A stretch of DNA of 64,000 nucleotides from Domibacillus tundrae (GCF_000970675.1 NZ_LAJA01000007.1:62001-126000), one strand, 5' to 3'. Counted from the stretch's first letter, positions 9,073-20,262 are shown. Translations and numbers: made by a program. Notes: generated by a model from the sequence alone, not told the origin.

Positions 9073-10899
9073 TTATACTTGTTTCTTTTTCGCTGAGCGT
9101 TCGCGCTCATTTTTATCGAGAATTTTTTTACGAAGACGGATTGATTCCGGCGTTAATTCGCAATACTCATCGTCATTCAAGTACTCAAGCGCTTCTTCAA
9201 GCGACATAATACGTGGTTTTTTCATTGTTGCTGTTTGATCTTTATTCGCAGAACGAACATTTGTCGCCTGCTTTGTTTTCGCAATATTAACTGTCAAGTC
9301 GTTATCACGTGTATGTTCGCCGACAATCATACCAGCATAAATTTCTGTTCCTGCTTCAACAAAAATAATCCCACGGTCTTCTACACCCATAATGCCGTAT
9401 GTGGATGCTTTTCCTGTTTCCTGAGAAACGAGAACACCTTGGCGGCGGCCGCCGATGCGTCCTTTTTGCATAGGCTGGTAGCTGTCAAATGTATGGTTAA
9501 TGATTCCATACCCGCGCGTCATTGTTAAAAATTCTGTTGTATAACCGATTAATCCGCGTGCCGGCACCATGAAAATTAATCGAACTTGTCCGTTTCCATT
9601 GTTGACCATATCAAGCATTTCGCCTTTACGCTCGCCCATCGATTCAATAATTGATCCTGTATATTCTTCCGGCACATCAATTTGAACACGTTCAACCGGC
9701 TCACATTTTACACCGTCAATTTCACGAACGATAACTTGCGGCTTTGATACTTGCAATTCGAAGCCTTCGCGGCGAAGGTTTTCAATCAAGATAGACAAAT
9801 GAAGCTCACCGCGTCCTGATACAATCCATTCATCCGGAGATGCTGTATTTTCAACGCGAAGACTAACGTCTGTTTCCAATTGCGCGTGAAGACGTTCTTC
9901 AATTTTTCTTGACGTAACAAATTTCCCCTCGCGTCCTGCAAACGGGCTGTTGTTCACTAAGAAGTTCATTTGAAGAGTCGGTTCATCAATACGAAGAACA
10001 GGAAGTGCTTCCTGATGCTCCATCGGCGTGACCGTTTCCCCCACGTTAATGTCTTCCATTCCAGAAACGGCTACAAGATCGCCAGCTTTTGCTGTTTCAA
10101 TTTCAACTCGTTTTAAACCGAGGAAACCGAACATTTTCGTTACACGGAACTGCTTTACTTTGCCGTCAAGTTTCATAAGCGCGACTGATTGGCCAACCGA
10201 CATTTCCCCACGGAAAATACGGCCAATCCCGATCCGTCCTAAATAATCGTTGTAGTCTAAAAGTGCGACCTGGAATTGAAGCGGTTCATCGCTGTTATCT
10301 ACCGGAGCTGGAATGTGCTCGATAATTGCTTCATAAAGGGCTTCCATGGTTTCGTCTTGTTTTTCTATATCCGTGCTGGCTGTTCCATTCATACCTGAAG
10401 CGTAAATAACCGGGAACTCAAGCTGTTCATCATTAGCATCAAGCTCAATAAACAACTCAAGTACTTCATCCACTACTTCAGTTGGGCGCGCAAAATCACG
10501 GTCAATTTTGTTTACTACAACAATTGGGCGCAAATTTTGCTCAAGTGCTTTTTTCAATACAAAACGTGTCTGAGGCATACAGCCTTCGTATGCATCAACA
10601 ACAAGAAGAACACCATCAACCATTTTCATGATCCGTTCTACTTCACCACCGAAATCGGCATGTCCAGGTGTATCCAGAATGTTGATTTTTTTGTCTTTAT
10701 ATTGAATCGCAGTATTTTTAGCAAGGATGGTAATACCACGCTCACGTTCTAGATCATTCGAATCCATCGCGCGCTCTTCTACATGCTCATTTGAACGAAA
10801 AATACCTGATTGTTTTAATAGCTGATCGACGAGCGTCGTTTTCCCATGGTCAACGTGGGCGATAATCGCGATGTTACGTAAATCGTTTCTTGTTTTCAA
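9073..10899 (-). CDS. typA: Ribosome-associated GTPase TypA/BipA
   Basis: This translational GTPase is related to EF-G and associates with ribosomes or subunits under stress and at low temperature. The G1 loop [10 protein letters not shown] and G3 [12 protein letters not shown] are in the first 90 residues; [10 protein letters not shown] marks G4. The C-terminal BipA-specific region includes [13 protein letters not shown] and [11 protein letters not shown] chose the TTG at 10899 (608 residues) because AGGAGG at 10907-10912 is 7 nt upstream and the homologous protein begins at [14 protein letters not shown]. The in-frame ATG at 10932 lacks a ribosome site. Confidence 0.96.
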   Translation of the reverse strand: MKTRNDLRNIAIIAHVDHGKTTLVDQLLKQSGIFRSNEHVEERAMDSNDLERERGITILAKNTAIQYKDKKINILDTPGHADFGGEVERIMKMVDGVLLVVDAYEGCMPQTRFVLKKALEQNLRPIVVVNKIDRDFARPTEVVDEVLELFIELDANDEQLEFPVIYASGMNGTASTDIEKQDETMEALYEAIIEHIPAPVDNSDEPLQFQVALLDYNDYLGRIGIGRIFRGEMSVGQSVALMKLDGKVKQFRVTKMFGFLGLKRVEIETAKAGDLVAVSGMEDINVGETVTPMEHQEALPVLRIDEPTLQMNFLVNNSPFAGREGKFVTSRKIEERLHAQLETDVSLRVENTASPDEWIVSGRGELHLSILIENLRREGFELQVSKPQVIVREIDGVKCEPVERVQIDVPEEYTGSIIESMGERKGEMLDMVNNGNGQVRLIFMVPARGLIGYTTEFLTMTRGYGIINHTFDSYQPMQKGRIGGRRQGVLVSQETGKASTYGIMGVEDRGIIFVEAGTEIYAGMIVGEHTRDNDLTVNIAKTKQATNVRSANKDQTATMKKPRIMSLEEALEYLNDDEYCELTPESIRLRKKILDKNERERSAKKKQV

Positions 10900-10958
10900 A
10901 CTATTTCCTCCTGCCTTTTCTTGGAACTCCATCTGGTTCGGTTTCCATTAACTGAACT

Positions 10959-10987
10959 ATTATATCACACACTTTGCACGATGCCTA
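10959..10987 (-). promoter_or_regulatory. Probable promoter of typA
   Basis: On the minus strand, TAGGCA (10982-10987), a 17-nt spacer and a perfect TATAAT (10959-10964) lie about 60 nt upstream of the chosen TTG start. Confidence 0.5.
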
Positions 10988-11057
10988 TTTGAAAAAAGCG
11001 GACATTGCCAGAAAACCCGACATTGTACTACAATAGAAAAAAAGGGGGGACTGTACA

Positions 11058-11243
11058 TTGCCTGCTATTCAATGGCCGTTTTTAGGATTTGCTGTTTTAG
11101 CCGCCGTATGCATGATTGGTATCGGCATTGCCATCGGCGAACAAAGTATTTTGGGTGCTATTTTATCAATCGTCCTGCTGCTTGCCGTCATGGGATTCGG
11201 TTTTTCGTATAAAGCGAAAATGCGCCGCGCAGGTAAATTATAA
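11058..11243 (+). CDS. ylaF: YlaF-like small membrane protein
   Basis: The 61-residue protein has two hydrophobic helices (about 7-25 and 29-48) and a basic tail (KAKMRRAGKL). It starts at TTG, 7 nt after an AGGGGGG ribosome site. Divergent position from typA and length match ylaF of Bacillus, whose role is unknown. A candidate promoter, TTGCCA, 18 nt, TACAAT, lies at 11005-11034. Confidence 0.82.
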   Translation: MPAIQWPFLGFAVLAAVCMIGIGIAIGEQSILGAILSIVLLLAVMGFGFSYKAKMRRAGKL

Positions 11244-11281
11244 AAAAAGGGAATGGCTTTTTTCAGCCGTCCCCTTTTTTA
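11242..11281. terminator. Bidirectional terminator, ylaF/suhB
   Basis: An imperfect hairpin (AAAAAGGG...TGGCT/AGCC...CCCTTTTT) lies between and partly inside the convergent ends of ylaF and suhB. Confidence 0.7.
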
Positions 11282-12066
11282 TTTAAATATTTTTTTAAGA
11301 TGTCTTCATGAAGACCTGGCGCAGCGGCAAAAACCGGATTGACTGAAAGCATATTAAGGTCTTCCCCACCAATTGTGCTGACGATCCCCCCCGCTTCTTC
11401 GACAATTATTTTCCCTCCTGCAAAATCCCAAGGCGCATTCCGCATCGTAATATAGGCACTCAGCCGTCCTGACGCAACATACGCGAGTTCAAGCGCCGCC
11501 GAACCGTACGATCTAGTTCCCCGTACATCTTTCGCCAGCCCAATGAGCCTGTTTTGATCAAAATGGCGGTTATTCACAAGCCAAGTGGCACTGATTCCAA
11601 TAATAGCCGTTTCGACAGGGACTTTTTCCAGCTTCTCAAGAAGCACGTCGTTCATCCAAGCACCCTGTCCTTTTTTTGCATGATAAAGTTCGTCATGAAC
11701 AATATCATATATGTAGCCAAGCTGGCCAACGCCGTCTTCATAAATACCGATAGAAATCGCAAAATTGCGCTGTTGATGGACAAAATTCATCGTACCGTCA
11801 ATCGGATCAATTATCCAGATGACCCCATCAAGCGACTGCACATCGTCCCCTTGTCCTTCTTCCCCTAAAATACGATGATCAGGAAATGCAGTTCGGATTT
11901 GCTCAATAAAAAAGCGTTCTGTTTCCTCATCAACGTTTGTGACTAAATCATTCGCATTTGACTTTGCTTGAATACTGATCGAATGCGTAAAAGATGCCCG
12001 TATGTTCGCTCCAGCCTCCTGAATCCACTTCTTCACTGTTTCATCTATTTTCGTCCAATTCGCCAT
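11263..12066 (-). CDS. suhB: Inositol-1-monophosphatase family protein
   Basis: This Mg2+-dependent phosphatase has 267 residues from the chosen start. Family metal-site motifs are present: GEEG at about 70, WIIDPIDGTMNFVH at about 85-98, and WDFAGG at about 210. It corresponds to B. subtilis yktC. Substrates in the family include inositol phosphates and related sugar phosphates, and the natural one here is not known. I chose the ATG at 12066 (MANWTKID) because it has a GGGGG ribosome site and matches homologues. A longer in-frame ORF begins at 12096. Confidence 0.92.
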   Translation of the reverse strand: MANWTKIDETVKKWIQEAGANIRASFTHSISIQAKSNANDLVTNVDEETERFFIEQIRTAFPDHRILGEEGQGDDVQSLDGVIWIIDPIDGTMNFVHQQRNFAISIGIYEDGVGQLGYIYDIVHDELYHAKKGQGAWMNDVLLEKLEKVPVETAIIGISATWLVNNRHFDQNRLIGLAKDVRGTRSYGSAALELAYVASGRLSAYITMRNAPWDFAGGKIIVEEAGGIVSTIGGEDLNMLSVNPVFAAAPGLHEDILKKYLNKKGDG

Positions 12067-12210
12067 TATGCAGCCCCCGTCCCGCTTAAAGACCATTTTC
12101 TTTCACATTACACGAATCGAAAAAGGTTATCAAGTTTTTCCAACGCCTTGCTTTATGTTATAATAATGATTATAAAGAAGAGATGGTTTGTGGGAAAGGA
12201 ATAATAAATA

Positions 12211-12828
12211 ATGATGTTTACCGGATTTACGAAACAAGATTTTAGCACATTTCAATTAAATGAACTGGATGAGCGGATGACTGCGATTCAAGAGCGAATC
12301 CAGCCTAAATTTAAGCAACTGGGTGACGAACTGACGGATGATTTATCAGTGCTGCTTGGCCAGGAGATGTTTTTGCATATTGCACGCCATGCACGCCGCA
12401 AAGTGAACCCGCCAAATGATACGTGGCTCGCGATCGCAAATAATAAACGCGGTTATAAACAGCACCCGCACTTTCAAGTTGGCTTATTTGATGATCACGT
12501 TTTTATTTGGCTGGCCTTTATTTATGAACTTCCCCGAAAACAAGCGATTGCTAAAACATTTTTAGAAAATCAGAAGTTGCTCAAAGAAACTGTTCCTTCT
12601 GATTATGTTTTATCACTTGACCATTTGAAAAAAGATGCAGAACCTTGGGAAGAAGCAGATCTTAAACAGTCTCTTCAACGGTTCCACGATGTGAAAAAAG
12701 CCGAATTCCTAATCGGACGCCATATTCCGTCTGACGATCCAATTTTAAAGGACGGCGACGCTTTTTATGCGGTTGCTAAAGAAACATTCGAAACACTTCT
12801 TCCGCTCTATAAGCTTGCTTATCAATAA
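12211..12828 (+). CDS. yktB: YktB (DUF1054) family protein
   Basis: The 205-residue soluble protein resembles the DUF1054/YktB family, which is widespread in Bacillales and of unknown function. Family-typical text includes GFTKQDFSTF at the start, RHARRKVNPPNDTWLAIA at about 63-80, and LIGRHIPSDDPIL near the end. Two adjacent ATG codons (12211 and 12214) are possible starts behind GGAAAGGAA. It is a single gene, divergent from suhB, and ends at a bidirectional terminator shared with yktA. Confidence 0.9.
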   Translation: MMFTGFTKQDFSTFQLNELDERMTAIQERIQPKFKQLGDELTDDLSVLLGQEMFLHIARHARRKVNPPNDTWLAIANNKRGYKQHPHFQVGLFDDHVFIWLAFIYELPRKQAIAKTFLENQKLLKETVPSDYVLSLDHLKKDAEPWEEADLKQSLQRFHDVKKAEFLIGRHIPSDDPILKDGDAFYAVAKETFETLLPLYKLAYQ

Positions 12829-12830
12829 TA

Positions 12831-12866
12831 AACAGTCCGTTCCATTTTTTCGGAACGGACTGTTTT
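12831..12866. terminator. Bidirectional terminator, yktB/yktA
   Basis: A perfect 13-bp stem (12831-12843 with 12852-12864) is followed by a T tract. Confidence 0.88.
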
Positions 12867-13135
12867 CACATACGGATTTCCGTCTGTGCAGGTGCCTGTT
12901 TCATTTTTTGGACAGCTCGGTAAGACGAATAGCCGCTTACTTCTTCAAATTCGCCGCAAATGCGCTTTTCATCCGCTTTTCCCGGGACAATTTCTTTAAA
13001 GCGCTTATAGCGTTCCATTAATACTTCTTTTCCAATTCCTTTTTCATGCGCCTGTTCAATTGCTTCAAAAAAAGCGACAACATCTATTACTTCTTCCGTT
13101 GACCAGTCCATTGAAAACGGATACGAATATTCCAT
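12866..13135 (-). CDS. yktA: UPF0223 family protein YktA
   Basis: The 89-residue protein has the UPF0223 signature [19 protein letters not shown] and [15 protein letters not shown]. Function is unknown. I chose the ATG at 13135 because the AGGTGAAG site precedes it. The GTG at 13144, also in frame, lies within that ribosome site. No membrane segment or catalytic motif is visible. Confidence 0.9.
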   Translation of the reverse strand: MEYSYPFSMDWSTEEVIDVVAFFEAIEQAHEKGIGKEVLMERYKRFKEIVPGKADEKRICGEFEEVSGYSSYRAVQKMKQAPAQTEIRM

Positions 13136-13268
13136 TATCTTCACCTCACTTTACCTATTCTATTCTCTCCTGTTCAACTCCTTGTTAAATAAGAAAAATT
13201 TCTATGCAATGTTAGGGCAAAATGCTATAATTCTTTTGTTTTAGCGAATGATTAGAAAAGAGGTGGAA

Positions 13269-14744
13269 ATGGCGTTGTTACAACATGAAACTCCATTATT
13301 TGACGGGCTTCTTCGCCACGCCAAACAGAACCCAGTCCAGTTTCACATTCCCGGCCATAAAAAAGGAAAGGGAATGGATCCGGTATTCAGAGAATTCATT
13401 GGAGAAAATGCACTCTCAATCGATTTAATTAACATTGAGCCGCTCGATGATTTGCATCAGCCGCACGGCATTATAAAAGAAGCCCAGCAGCTGGCTGCCG
13501 AAGCATTTGGCGCTGATCATACATTTTTTTCTGTTCAAGGAACAAGCGGCGCGATCATGACGATGATTATGGCTGTATGTGGTCCCGGCGAAAAAATTAT
13601 TGTACCGAGAAATGTTCATAAATCTATTATGACAGCGATTGTCTTTTCAGGAGCCGTTCCGATCTTTATTCACCCTGAAATCGATAAAGACCTCGGCATC
13701 TCGCACGGAATGACGACAGAATCTGTAAAACGGGCGCTTACAGAGCATCCGGACGCAAAAGGTGTACTTGTTATTAACCCGACGTATTTCGGCATTGCTG
13801 GCGATCTGAAACAGATTGTCGCTACAGCCCACTCTTTTAACGTTCCAGTGCTTGTTGATGAAGCACATGGTGTGCATATTCATTTTCATGATGGCCTGCC
13901 GGTATCCGCCATGCAGGCTGGTGCAGACATGGCAGCAACAAGCGTGCATAAATTGGGTGGTTCTATGACCCAGAGTTCCATTTTAAATGTTCGCAACGGT
14001 CTTGTATCGGTTAACCGGGTACAATCGATTTTAAGTATGCTGACGACGACATCTACGTCTTATATACTGCTTGCTTCACTTGATACAGCCCGCAGGCACC
14101 TTGCGATTAATGGCCCTCAAATTATTGGGGAAGCGATTGAGCTTGCGCAAGAAACCCGTAGCAAAATCAATAAAATCAATCACCTGTATTGTGCAGGCTC
14201 AGAAATTCTCGGCTCAAAAGCTACGTATGATTACGACCCGACTAAATTGATTATTTCTGTTAAAAACCTTGGCATGACAGGACATGATGCAGAAAAATGG
14301 CTGCGTGACCAGTACAATATTGAAGTTGAACTTAGCGATTTATACAACATTCTTTGTATCATTACACCCGGAGATTCTAAAGAAAATTGTGATTTGCTCG
14401 TGAAGGCGTTAACTGAAATGGCGGCTGCTTTTAACGGCACTGTCCAATCCAAATATGCCCATGTTATGCTGCCGGATATTCCGCTGCTTGCTTTGTCACC
14501 GCGTGAGGCATTTTATGCCGAGACAGAAACAGTTTCAATCGGTGAATCCGCAGGCAGAATTATGGCGGAGTTTATGATGGTGTATCCGCCAGGGATCCCT
14601 ATTTTTATCCCCGGGGAAATTATTACAGAAGAAAATTTGCGTTATGTCAAAGAAAATGTAGCAGCCGGTCTGCCTGTTCAAGGACCGGAAGATGAAGAAT
14701 TAAAAACATTGCGTGTCATTAAAGAGCGCAAGCCAATTTATTAA
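13269..14744 (+). CDS. speA: Arginine/lysine/ornithine decarboxylase family, probable arginine decarboxylase SpeA
   Basis: This fold-type I PLP enzyme of 491 residues corresponds to B. subtilis SpeA, which makes agmatine for polyamine synthesis. The HIPGHKKGKGMDP entry motif is near the N-terminus. FSVQGTSGA binds the PLP phosphate, and SVHKLGGSMTQSS carries the Schiff-base lysine. YPPGIPIFIPGE marks the C-terminal domain. The start is uncertain: an AGAGGTGG site favours ATG 13269 or the TTG two codons later (13275), while ATG 13248 has no site. A good -10 (TATAAT, 13226-13231) lies upstream. SR1 follows on the opposite strand, as in B. subtilis. Confidence 0.93.
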   Translation: MALLQHETPLFDGLLRHAKQNPVQFHIPGHKKGKGMDPVFREFIGENALSIDLINIEPLDDLHQPHGIIKEAQQLAAEAFGADHTFFSVQGTSGAIMTMIMAVCGPGEKIIVPRNVHKSIMTAIVFSGAVPIFIHPEIDKDLGISHGMTTESVKRALTEHPDAKGVLVINPTYFGIAGDLKQIVATAHSFNVPVLVDEAHGVHIHFHDGLPVSAMQAGADMAATSVHKLGGSMTQSSILNVRNGLVSVNRVQSILSMLTTTSTSYILLASLDTARRHLAINGPQIIGEAIELAQETRSKINKINHLYCAGSEILGSKATYDYDPTKLIISVKNLGMTGHDAEKWLRDQYNIEVELSDLYNILCIITPGDSKENCDLLVKALTEMAAAFNGTVQSKYAHVMLPDIPLLALSPREAFYAETETVSIGESAGRIMAEFMMVYPPGIPIFIPGEIITEENLRYVKENVAAGLPVQGPEDEELKTLRVIKERKPIY

Positions 14745-14748
14745 AAAA

Positions 14749-14781
14749 AAAGGGCTGCTCCCATTTTCGGAGCAGCCCTTT
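14749..14781. terminator. Bidirectional terminator shared by speA and SR1
   Basis: A 12-13 bp G/C-rich stem (AAGGGCTGCTCC/GGAGCAGCCCTT) has a run of nine T on the minus strand and a short T tract on the plus strand. Confidence 0.9.
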
Positions 14782-14792
14782 ATGTATAAAGA

Positions 14793-14909
14793 TTAGTCAT
14801 CAATTTCTGTATCGTGATCGCAGCCGCAGTGAGAGTATAAAACTGTCACCTTTTCTTCTTCAAAGTGCTCGATTGTGGATTCGCAAGATTTGCAGACGAT
14901 TGTTCCCAT
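14793..14909 (-). CDS. sr1P: SR1P, GapA-interacting small peptide
   Basis: The 38-residue peptide starts MGTIVCKSCESTIEHFEEE and contains KVTVLYSHCGCDH, clearly matching SR1P (YkzW) of B. subtilis. That peptide binds GapA and promotes its interaction with RNase J1. Four cysteines (residues 6, 9, 28 and 30) make a probable zinc knuckle. The C-terminal cysteine cluster is shorter than I recall for B. subtilis, with one spacer cysteine missing. AGGAGG lies 9 nt upstream of the ATG. RNase J1 is encoded in this window. Confidence 0.88.
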   Translation of the reverse strand: MGTIVCKSCESTIEHFEEEKVTVLYSHCGCDHDTEIDD

Positions 14910-14935
14910 GTTTCATAACCTCCTGTTTTGTTTTT

Positions 14936-14950
14936 TTGAAAGCGATTTAT
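14936..14950 (+). promoter_or_regulatory. Candidate cre (CcpA) site at SR1 start
   Basis: TTGAAAGCGATTTAT matches WTGNAANCGNWNNCW at all fixed positions except one (A for C near the 3' end). It would lie around and just after the predicted SR1 start. B. subtilis sr1 is also under CcpA influence. Confidence 0.45.
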
Positions 14951-14963
14951 GTTCTGTAAATTC

Positions 14964-14992
14964 ATAATAATATAACATATTAGTAATTGCAA
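14964..14992 (-). promoter_or_regulatory. SR1 promoter with embedded CcpN site
   Basis: On the minus strand, TTGCAA (14987-14992), a 17-nt spacer and TATTAT (14964-14969). The spacer holds TATGTTATATT (14969-14979), which fits the CcpN motif TRTGHYATAYW (from memory) exactly. CcpN represses sr1, gapB and pckA in B. subtilis. Confidence 0.62.
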
Positions 14993-15029
14993 GCCTTAAT
15001 TGTATAACACATTTAAAAACGGGACAAAA

Positions 15030-15065
15030 AACCCCCGATTTCCTATAATAAGGAAATCGGGGGTT
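15030..15065 (-). terminator. Terminator of the pdh operon
   Basis: A perfect 15-bp stem (15030-15044 with 15051-15065) is followed on the minus strand by a T run, just after pdhD. Confidence 0.92.
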
Positions 15066-15082
15066 CTGTTTAATTAGTTCTT

Positions 15083-16492
15083 TTATTTCATAATGTGAAT
15101 CGGTGTACCAAGTGCTACTTCCGCTGCTTCCATTGTCATTTCAGCAAGCGTTGGATGCGCATGAATGGTCATAGCAATATCTTCAAGCGTCATGCCTGCT
15201 TCAATCGCAAGACCCAATTCTGCTATCATATCCGAAGCACCTGAACCAGCGATTTGCGCGCCGATGATCAGGCCGTCTTCTTTACGAGATACAATTTTCA
15301 CAAAGCCGTCTGTACTATTAAGCGCAAGGGCGCGTCCATTTGCGGCAAATGGGAATTTTGCCGATACGACTTCGATTTTTTCTTCTTTTGCCTGCGACTC
15401 TGTGTAGCCAACAGTTGCCAGCTCAGGCTCTGTAAAGCAAACTGCTGGAATCGCAAGGTAATCGACTTCAGACTTTTCGCCGCTAATCGCTTCAGCCGCA
15501 ATTTTACCTTCATAAGAGGCTTTGTGGGCTAATGGTGGTCCCGAAACGATATCACCAATCGCATAAATGTTTTCCACGTTTGTACGGCATTGTTTATCGA
15601 TTTCGATAACGCCACGATCTGACATTTTTACGCCAGCACCTTCAAGACCCATTTCGTCGGTGTTTGGACGACGGCCTACTGTAACCAGTACGTAATCTGC
15701 TTCAACTGTTGCTTCTTTTCCAGCTGCTTCGTATGTTACTTTCACACCGTTTTCTGTTTCTTGGGCTGATTTAGCCATTGCTTTCGTCACAATTGTAACG
15801 CCTTTTTTCTTCATGCCGCGTTTTACAAGTGCAGACATCTGCTTTTCAAAACCGCCAAGAATTTCAGGAGCACCTTCAAGGATAGTTACTTCTGTTCCAA
15901 AGTTTGCAAAGGCTGTAGATAGTTCTGACCCGATATAACCGCCGCCTACTACAACTAATTTTTTCGGAATTTCTTTTAGAGCTAATGCACCTGTTGAATC
16001 AATAACGCGAGTTGAAAATTTGAAGTTTGGAATTTCAATTGGGCGTGAGCCTGTTGCAATAATTGCGTTTTTAAATGTATATGTTTGAGCAGAATCTTCA
16101 CCCATTACACGCAATGTGTTTGCATCGTTGAAATATGCTTCCCCACGAACGATTTCGACTTTGTTTCCTTTAAGCAGTCCTTCAACGCCGCCCGTTAATT
16201 TTTTCACGACGCTGCCTTTCCATTCTTGCACCTTTTCGAAGTTTACTGAGACGTTTTCAGCGATAATGCCGATATCATCAGAATGCTTCGCTTGCTCGTA
16301 ACGGTGGCCTGCTGTTAAAAGTGCTTTCGAAGGGATACAGCCTACATTTAAGCAGACGCCTCCAATATTTTCTTTTTCAACGATGGTCACTTTTTGTCCA
16401 AGCTGTGCTGCACGGATCGCAGCGACGTAACCCCCAGGGCCTGAACCAATCACTATAGTGTCTGTTTCAATCGGGAAATCTCCTACTACCAT
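15083..16492 (-). CDS. pdhD: Dihydrolipoamide dehydrogenase (E3)
   Basis: This FAD/NAD disulfide oxidoreductase of 469 residues reoxidises dihydrolipoyl groups of E2. The FAD-binding [10 protein letters not shown] is at the N-terminus. The redox cysteines are C47 and C52 in [13 protein letters not shown], and the second nucleotide site is [11 protein letters not shown]. The catalytic HAHPTLAE motif is near the C-terminus. It is the last gene of the pdhA-B-C-D operon, 3 nt after pdhC, and is probably shared with other 2-oxo acid complexes. Confidence 0.97.
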   Translation of the reverse strand: MVVGDFPIETDTIVIGSGPGGYVAAIRAAQLGQKVTIVEKENIGGVCLNVGCIPSKALLTAGHRYEQAKHSDDIGIIAENVSVNFEKVQEWKGSVVKKLTGGVEGLLKGNKVEIVRGEAYFNDANTLRVMGEDSAQTYTFKNAIIATGSRPIEIPNFKFSTRVIDSTGALALKEIPKKLVVVGGGYIGSELSTAFANFGTEVTILEGAPEILGGFEKQMSALVKRGMKKKGVTIVTKAMAKSAQETENGVKVTYEAAGKEATVEADYVLVTVGRRPNTDEMGLEGAGVKMSDRGVIEIDKQCRTNVENIYAIGDIVSGPPLAHKASYEGKIAAEAISGEKSEVDYLAIPAVCFTEPELATVGYTESQAKEEKIEVVSAKFPFAANGRALALNSTDGFVKIVSRKEDGLIIGAQIAGSGASDMIAELGLAIEAGMTLEDIAMTIHAHPTLAEMTMEAAEVALGTPIHIMK

Positions 16493-16495
16493 TTC

Positions 16496-17866
16496 TTACG
16501 CCTCCATTAGTAAAAGTTCTGGGTCGTTTAACAACCGCTTAATGTGATTCAATGCATTTTGTGCTGTCGCTCCATCAATCATACGATGATCGAAGCTCAA
16601 TGATAATGCTAACACAGGTGCGGCTACAATTTCACCATTTTTTACAATCGCTTTCTCAGAAATACGCCCAATCCCTAAAATGGCTACTTCAGGATGGTTA
16701 ATAACTGGAGTAAACCACTGGCCGCCAGCAGAACCGATATTTGTAATTGTGCAAGATGCACCTTTCATTTCAGCCGGAGCCAGTTTACCGTCACGCGCTT
16801 TTACAGCAAGCTCATTAATTTCATTTGAAATCGTGAACATCGATTTGCGATCAGCATTTTTCACAACCGGAACCATCAAGCCTTTTTCTGTATCAGCAGC
16901 AATTCCGATGTTGTAGTAATGTTTGTGAACAATTTCATTCGTTGAATCATCAATCGATGTGTTGAATGCTGGGTATTCTTTAAGCGCACTTGTAAGAGCT
17001 TTTACGACGTAAGGAAGGAATGTCAGCTTAACACCTTTTTCCGCTGCAATGTCTTTGAACTTTTTGCGATGTGCCCAAAGCTTTGTTACTTCGACTTCAT
17101 CCATTAACGTAACGTGTGGTGCAGTATGTTTAGAATTCACCATTGCTTTCGCAATTGCTTTACGAATACCGCTCATTTTTTCGCGTGTTTCCGGGAATTC
17201 ACCTTCTGGAATTGCCGCCGCTGCAGCTGGTTTTGATTCTGCTTGCGCTGCCGGCGCTTCTTGTTGTGCCGGTTTCGCATCTTGTCCAGGAGTTTCAGAT
17301 TGCGTACCGCCGCTTAAGAATGAATCAATGTCGTCTTTTACAATACGGCCATTTTTGCCACTGCCGGCAACAAGAGCAATATTCACGTCTTTTTCACGAG
17401 CATATTTGCGTACAGATGGCATTGCAATAATACGACGGTTCGGATCTACATCTGCCTGAGGCTGGCTGCCTGCACCAGTCGAAGCTGCAGGAGCGTCTTC
17501 TTTCGGTGCTTCTGCAGGTGCTTTGTCGACTTCTTGGCCTGCTTCAGCTGTTGCTTGAACTTGCTCTTCTGTTTTCGCTTCGCCTTCTTCGTCACCGTGA
17601 TCGCCTTTGAATTTCAAATCTTCATAGCCGGGTGCATCAAATTTGATGAGTGTGTCCCCTACAATTGCTGTTGCACCTTCGTCAACAAGAATTTCTTCTA
17701 CTGTACCCGCAACTGGTGATGGAATTTCAACGACTGCTTTGTCATTTTGCACTTCACAAAGCACGTCATCTTCTGCTATCTTATCGCCTGGTTTAACGAA
17801 CCACTTGACGATTTCACCTTCATGAATACCTTCACCGATATCCGGTAATTTAAATTCAAATGCCAA
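16496..17866 (-). CDS. pdhC: Pyruvate dehydrogenase E2, dihydrolipoyl acetyltransferase
   Basis: The 456-residue core-forming subunit of the pyruvate dehydrogenase complex. The lipoyl domain is first, with lipoyl lysine K43 in [11 protein letters not shown]. An alanine/proline/glutamate-rich linker and the E1/E3-binding domain ([15 protein letters not shown], about residues 147-185) follow. A second Ala-rich linker then leads to the catalytic domain with SFDHRMIDG near the C-terminus. I chose TTG 17866 because AGGAGG lies 9 nt upstream, and the in-frame ATG at 17875 abuts that site. Homologues start [13 protein letters not shown]. Confidence 0.97.
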   Translation of the reverse strand: MAFEFKLPDIGEGIHEGEIVKWFVKPGDKIAEDDVLCEVQNDKAVVEIPSPVAGTVEEILVDEGATAIVGDTLIKFDAPGYEDLKFKGDHGDEEGEAKTEEQVQATAEAGQEVDKAPAEAPKEDAPAASTGAGSQPQADVDPNRRIIAMPSVRKYAREKDVNIALVAGSGKNGRIVKDDIDSFLSGGTQSETPGQDAKPAQQEAPAAQAESKPAAAAAIPEGEFPETREKMSGIRKAIAKAMVNSKHTAPHVTLMDEVEVTKLWAHRKKFKDIAAEKGVKLTFLPYVVKALTSALKEYPAFNTSIDDSTNEIVHKHYYNIGIAADTEKGLMVPVVKNADRKSMFTISNEINELAVKARDGKLAPAEMKGASCTITNIGSAGGQWFTPVINHPEVAILGIGRISEKAIVKNGEIVAAPVLALSLSFDHRMIDGATAQNALNHIKRLLNDPELLLMEA

Positions 17867-17894
17867 TGTATTCATCCTCCTGTAATGTGAATTT

Positions 17895-17921
17895 CGAAAA
17901 GGAAGTTACACTTCCTTTTCG
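17895..17921 (-). repeat. Perfect 12-bp hairpin between pdhB and pdhC
   Basis: Arms 17895-17906 and 17910-17921 are perfectly complementary with a 3-nt loop, 29 nt upstream of the pdhC start. There is no long T run, so an RNA processing or stabilising element is as likely as a weak attenuator. Confidence 0.6.
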
Positions 17922-17935
17922 ACTGTCATTTATTA

Positions 17936-18913
17936 TTAAAATTCAAGAACTTTTTTCGCAGTTTCCACAATATCTTTATGATTTGGAAGCCATACACCTT
18001 CAGCTTGGGAGAATGGGAAAACAGTATCCGGAGCTGCAACACGCAGTACGGGTGCTTCAAGGCTCAAGATGGCGCGGTCGTTAATTTCAGCCACAACGTT
18101 CGCAGCGATACCCGCCTGCTTTTGTGCTTCCTGAACGACGATTGCGCGTCCTGTTTTTTCAACAGAAGTCATGATTGTTTCAATATCAAGCGGCTGAATA
18201 GTGCGAAGGTCAATCACTTCAACAGAATATCCTTCTTTTTCAAGTGCTTCTGCTGCTTTTAATGATTCATGAACCATTGCACCATACGTGATGATAGAAA
18301 GGTTAGTACCTTCACGCTTCACTGCTGCTTTGCCAAGCGGAATTGTGTATTCTTCTTCCGGCACTTCTTCACGGAATGAACGATATAATTTCATGTGCTC
18401 AAGGAAAATTACCGGATCATTATCGCGAATGGCAGAAATCAATAGTCCTTTTGCCTCGTAAGGAGTGGAAGGAATAACTACTTTCAAGCCAGGCTGCTGC
18501 GCCATCAAGCCTTCCAAGCTGTCCGCATGAAGCTCAGGTGTGTGAACGCCGCCGCCAAATGGCGAACGGATTGTTACAGGAGCTGAGTAAACGCCGCCTG
18601 AACGGTAACGCATACGCGCAAGCTGCCCGCTGACAGAGTCCATGACTTCGAAAACAAAACCAAAGAATTGAATTTCCGGTACTGGACGGAATCCTTCAAG
18701 TGCAAGACCGACAGCAAGACCGCCGATTCCAGATTCCGCAAGCGGCGTATCAAATACGCGCTCTTCTCCAAATTCTTTTTGAAGACCTTCTGTTGCACGG
18801 AACACTCCGCCGTTAGCGCCGACATCTTCACCGAAGACGAGGACGTTTTCGTCGTTTTTAAGCTCCACGCGCAAGGCATCCGTAATCGCTTGAATCATTG
18901 TCATTTGTGCCAT
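17936..18913 (-). CDS. pdhB: Pyruvate dehydrogenase E1 component, beta subunit
   Basis: The 325-residue transketolase-like subunit pairs with PdhA in a thiamine-diphosphate-dependent heterotetramer. [13 protein letters not shown] and [18 protein letters not shown] open the protein. [23 protein letters not shown] and a C-terminal transketolase domain ([13 protein letters not shown]) match the family. It begins 3 nt after pdhA, with its ribosome site in the end of pdhA. A hairpin separates it from pdhC. Confidence 0.97.
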   Translation of the reverse strand: MAQMTMIQAITDALRVELKNDENVLVFGEDVGANGGVFRATEGLQKEFGEERVFDTPLAESGIGGLAVGLALEGFRPVPEIQFFGFVFEVMDSVSGQLARMRYRSGGVYSAPVTIRSPFGGGVHTPELHADSLEGLMAQQPGLKVVIPSTPYEAKGLLISAIRDNDPVIFLEHMKLYRSFREEVPEEEYTIPLGKAAVKREGTNLSIITYGAMVHESLKAAEALEKEGYSVEVIDLRTIQPLDIETIMTSVEKTGRAIVVQEAQKQAGIAANVVAEINDRAILSLEAPVLRVAAPDTVFPFSQAEGVWLPNHKDIVETAKKVLEF

Positions 18914-18916
18914 GGC

Positions 18917-20053
<1,137 letters not shown>

Positions 20054-20146
20054 TTATGCCTCGCCATGCGGCTGTTTTTCCATTTATAAATGACTGTACC
20101 AGTAATTTTCAAGAAATCACTAATACAAGATAAAGCTACGGTTAAT

Positions 20147-20175
20147 AGTGTATAATAACCGTGTTAATCCGTCAA
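20147..20175 (-). promoter_or_regulatory. Probable pdhA promoter
   Basis: On the minus strand, TTGACG (20170-20175), a 17-nt spacer and TACACT (20147-20152) lie about 120 nt upstream of pdhA. An overlapping TATACA is an alternative -10. Confidence 0.48.
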
Positions 20176-20262
20176 TTTAAAAAGGTTTTTTATAAAAATC
20201 ACTCTTTTTAATTTTAAAAACCAATACTGTACCAATGAAATGAGTTGCTCTGTACTATAAAA

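Larger units (their letters stand above)
14749..14957 (-). ncRNA. Dual-function small RNA SR1 (predicted extent)
   Basis: The gap between speA and pdhD on the minus strand has a promoter (14964-14992), a small ORF for SR1P, and a strong terminator at 14749-14781. Predicted length from promoter to terminator is about 209 nt, against 205 nt known for B. subtilis SR1 in the same gene context. In B. subtilis the RNA base-pairs with ahrC mRNA and also encodes SR1P. Base pairing with ahrC cannot be tested here. The 5' end is inferred from the promoter. Confidence 0.75.
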
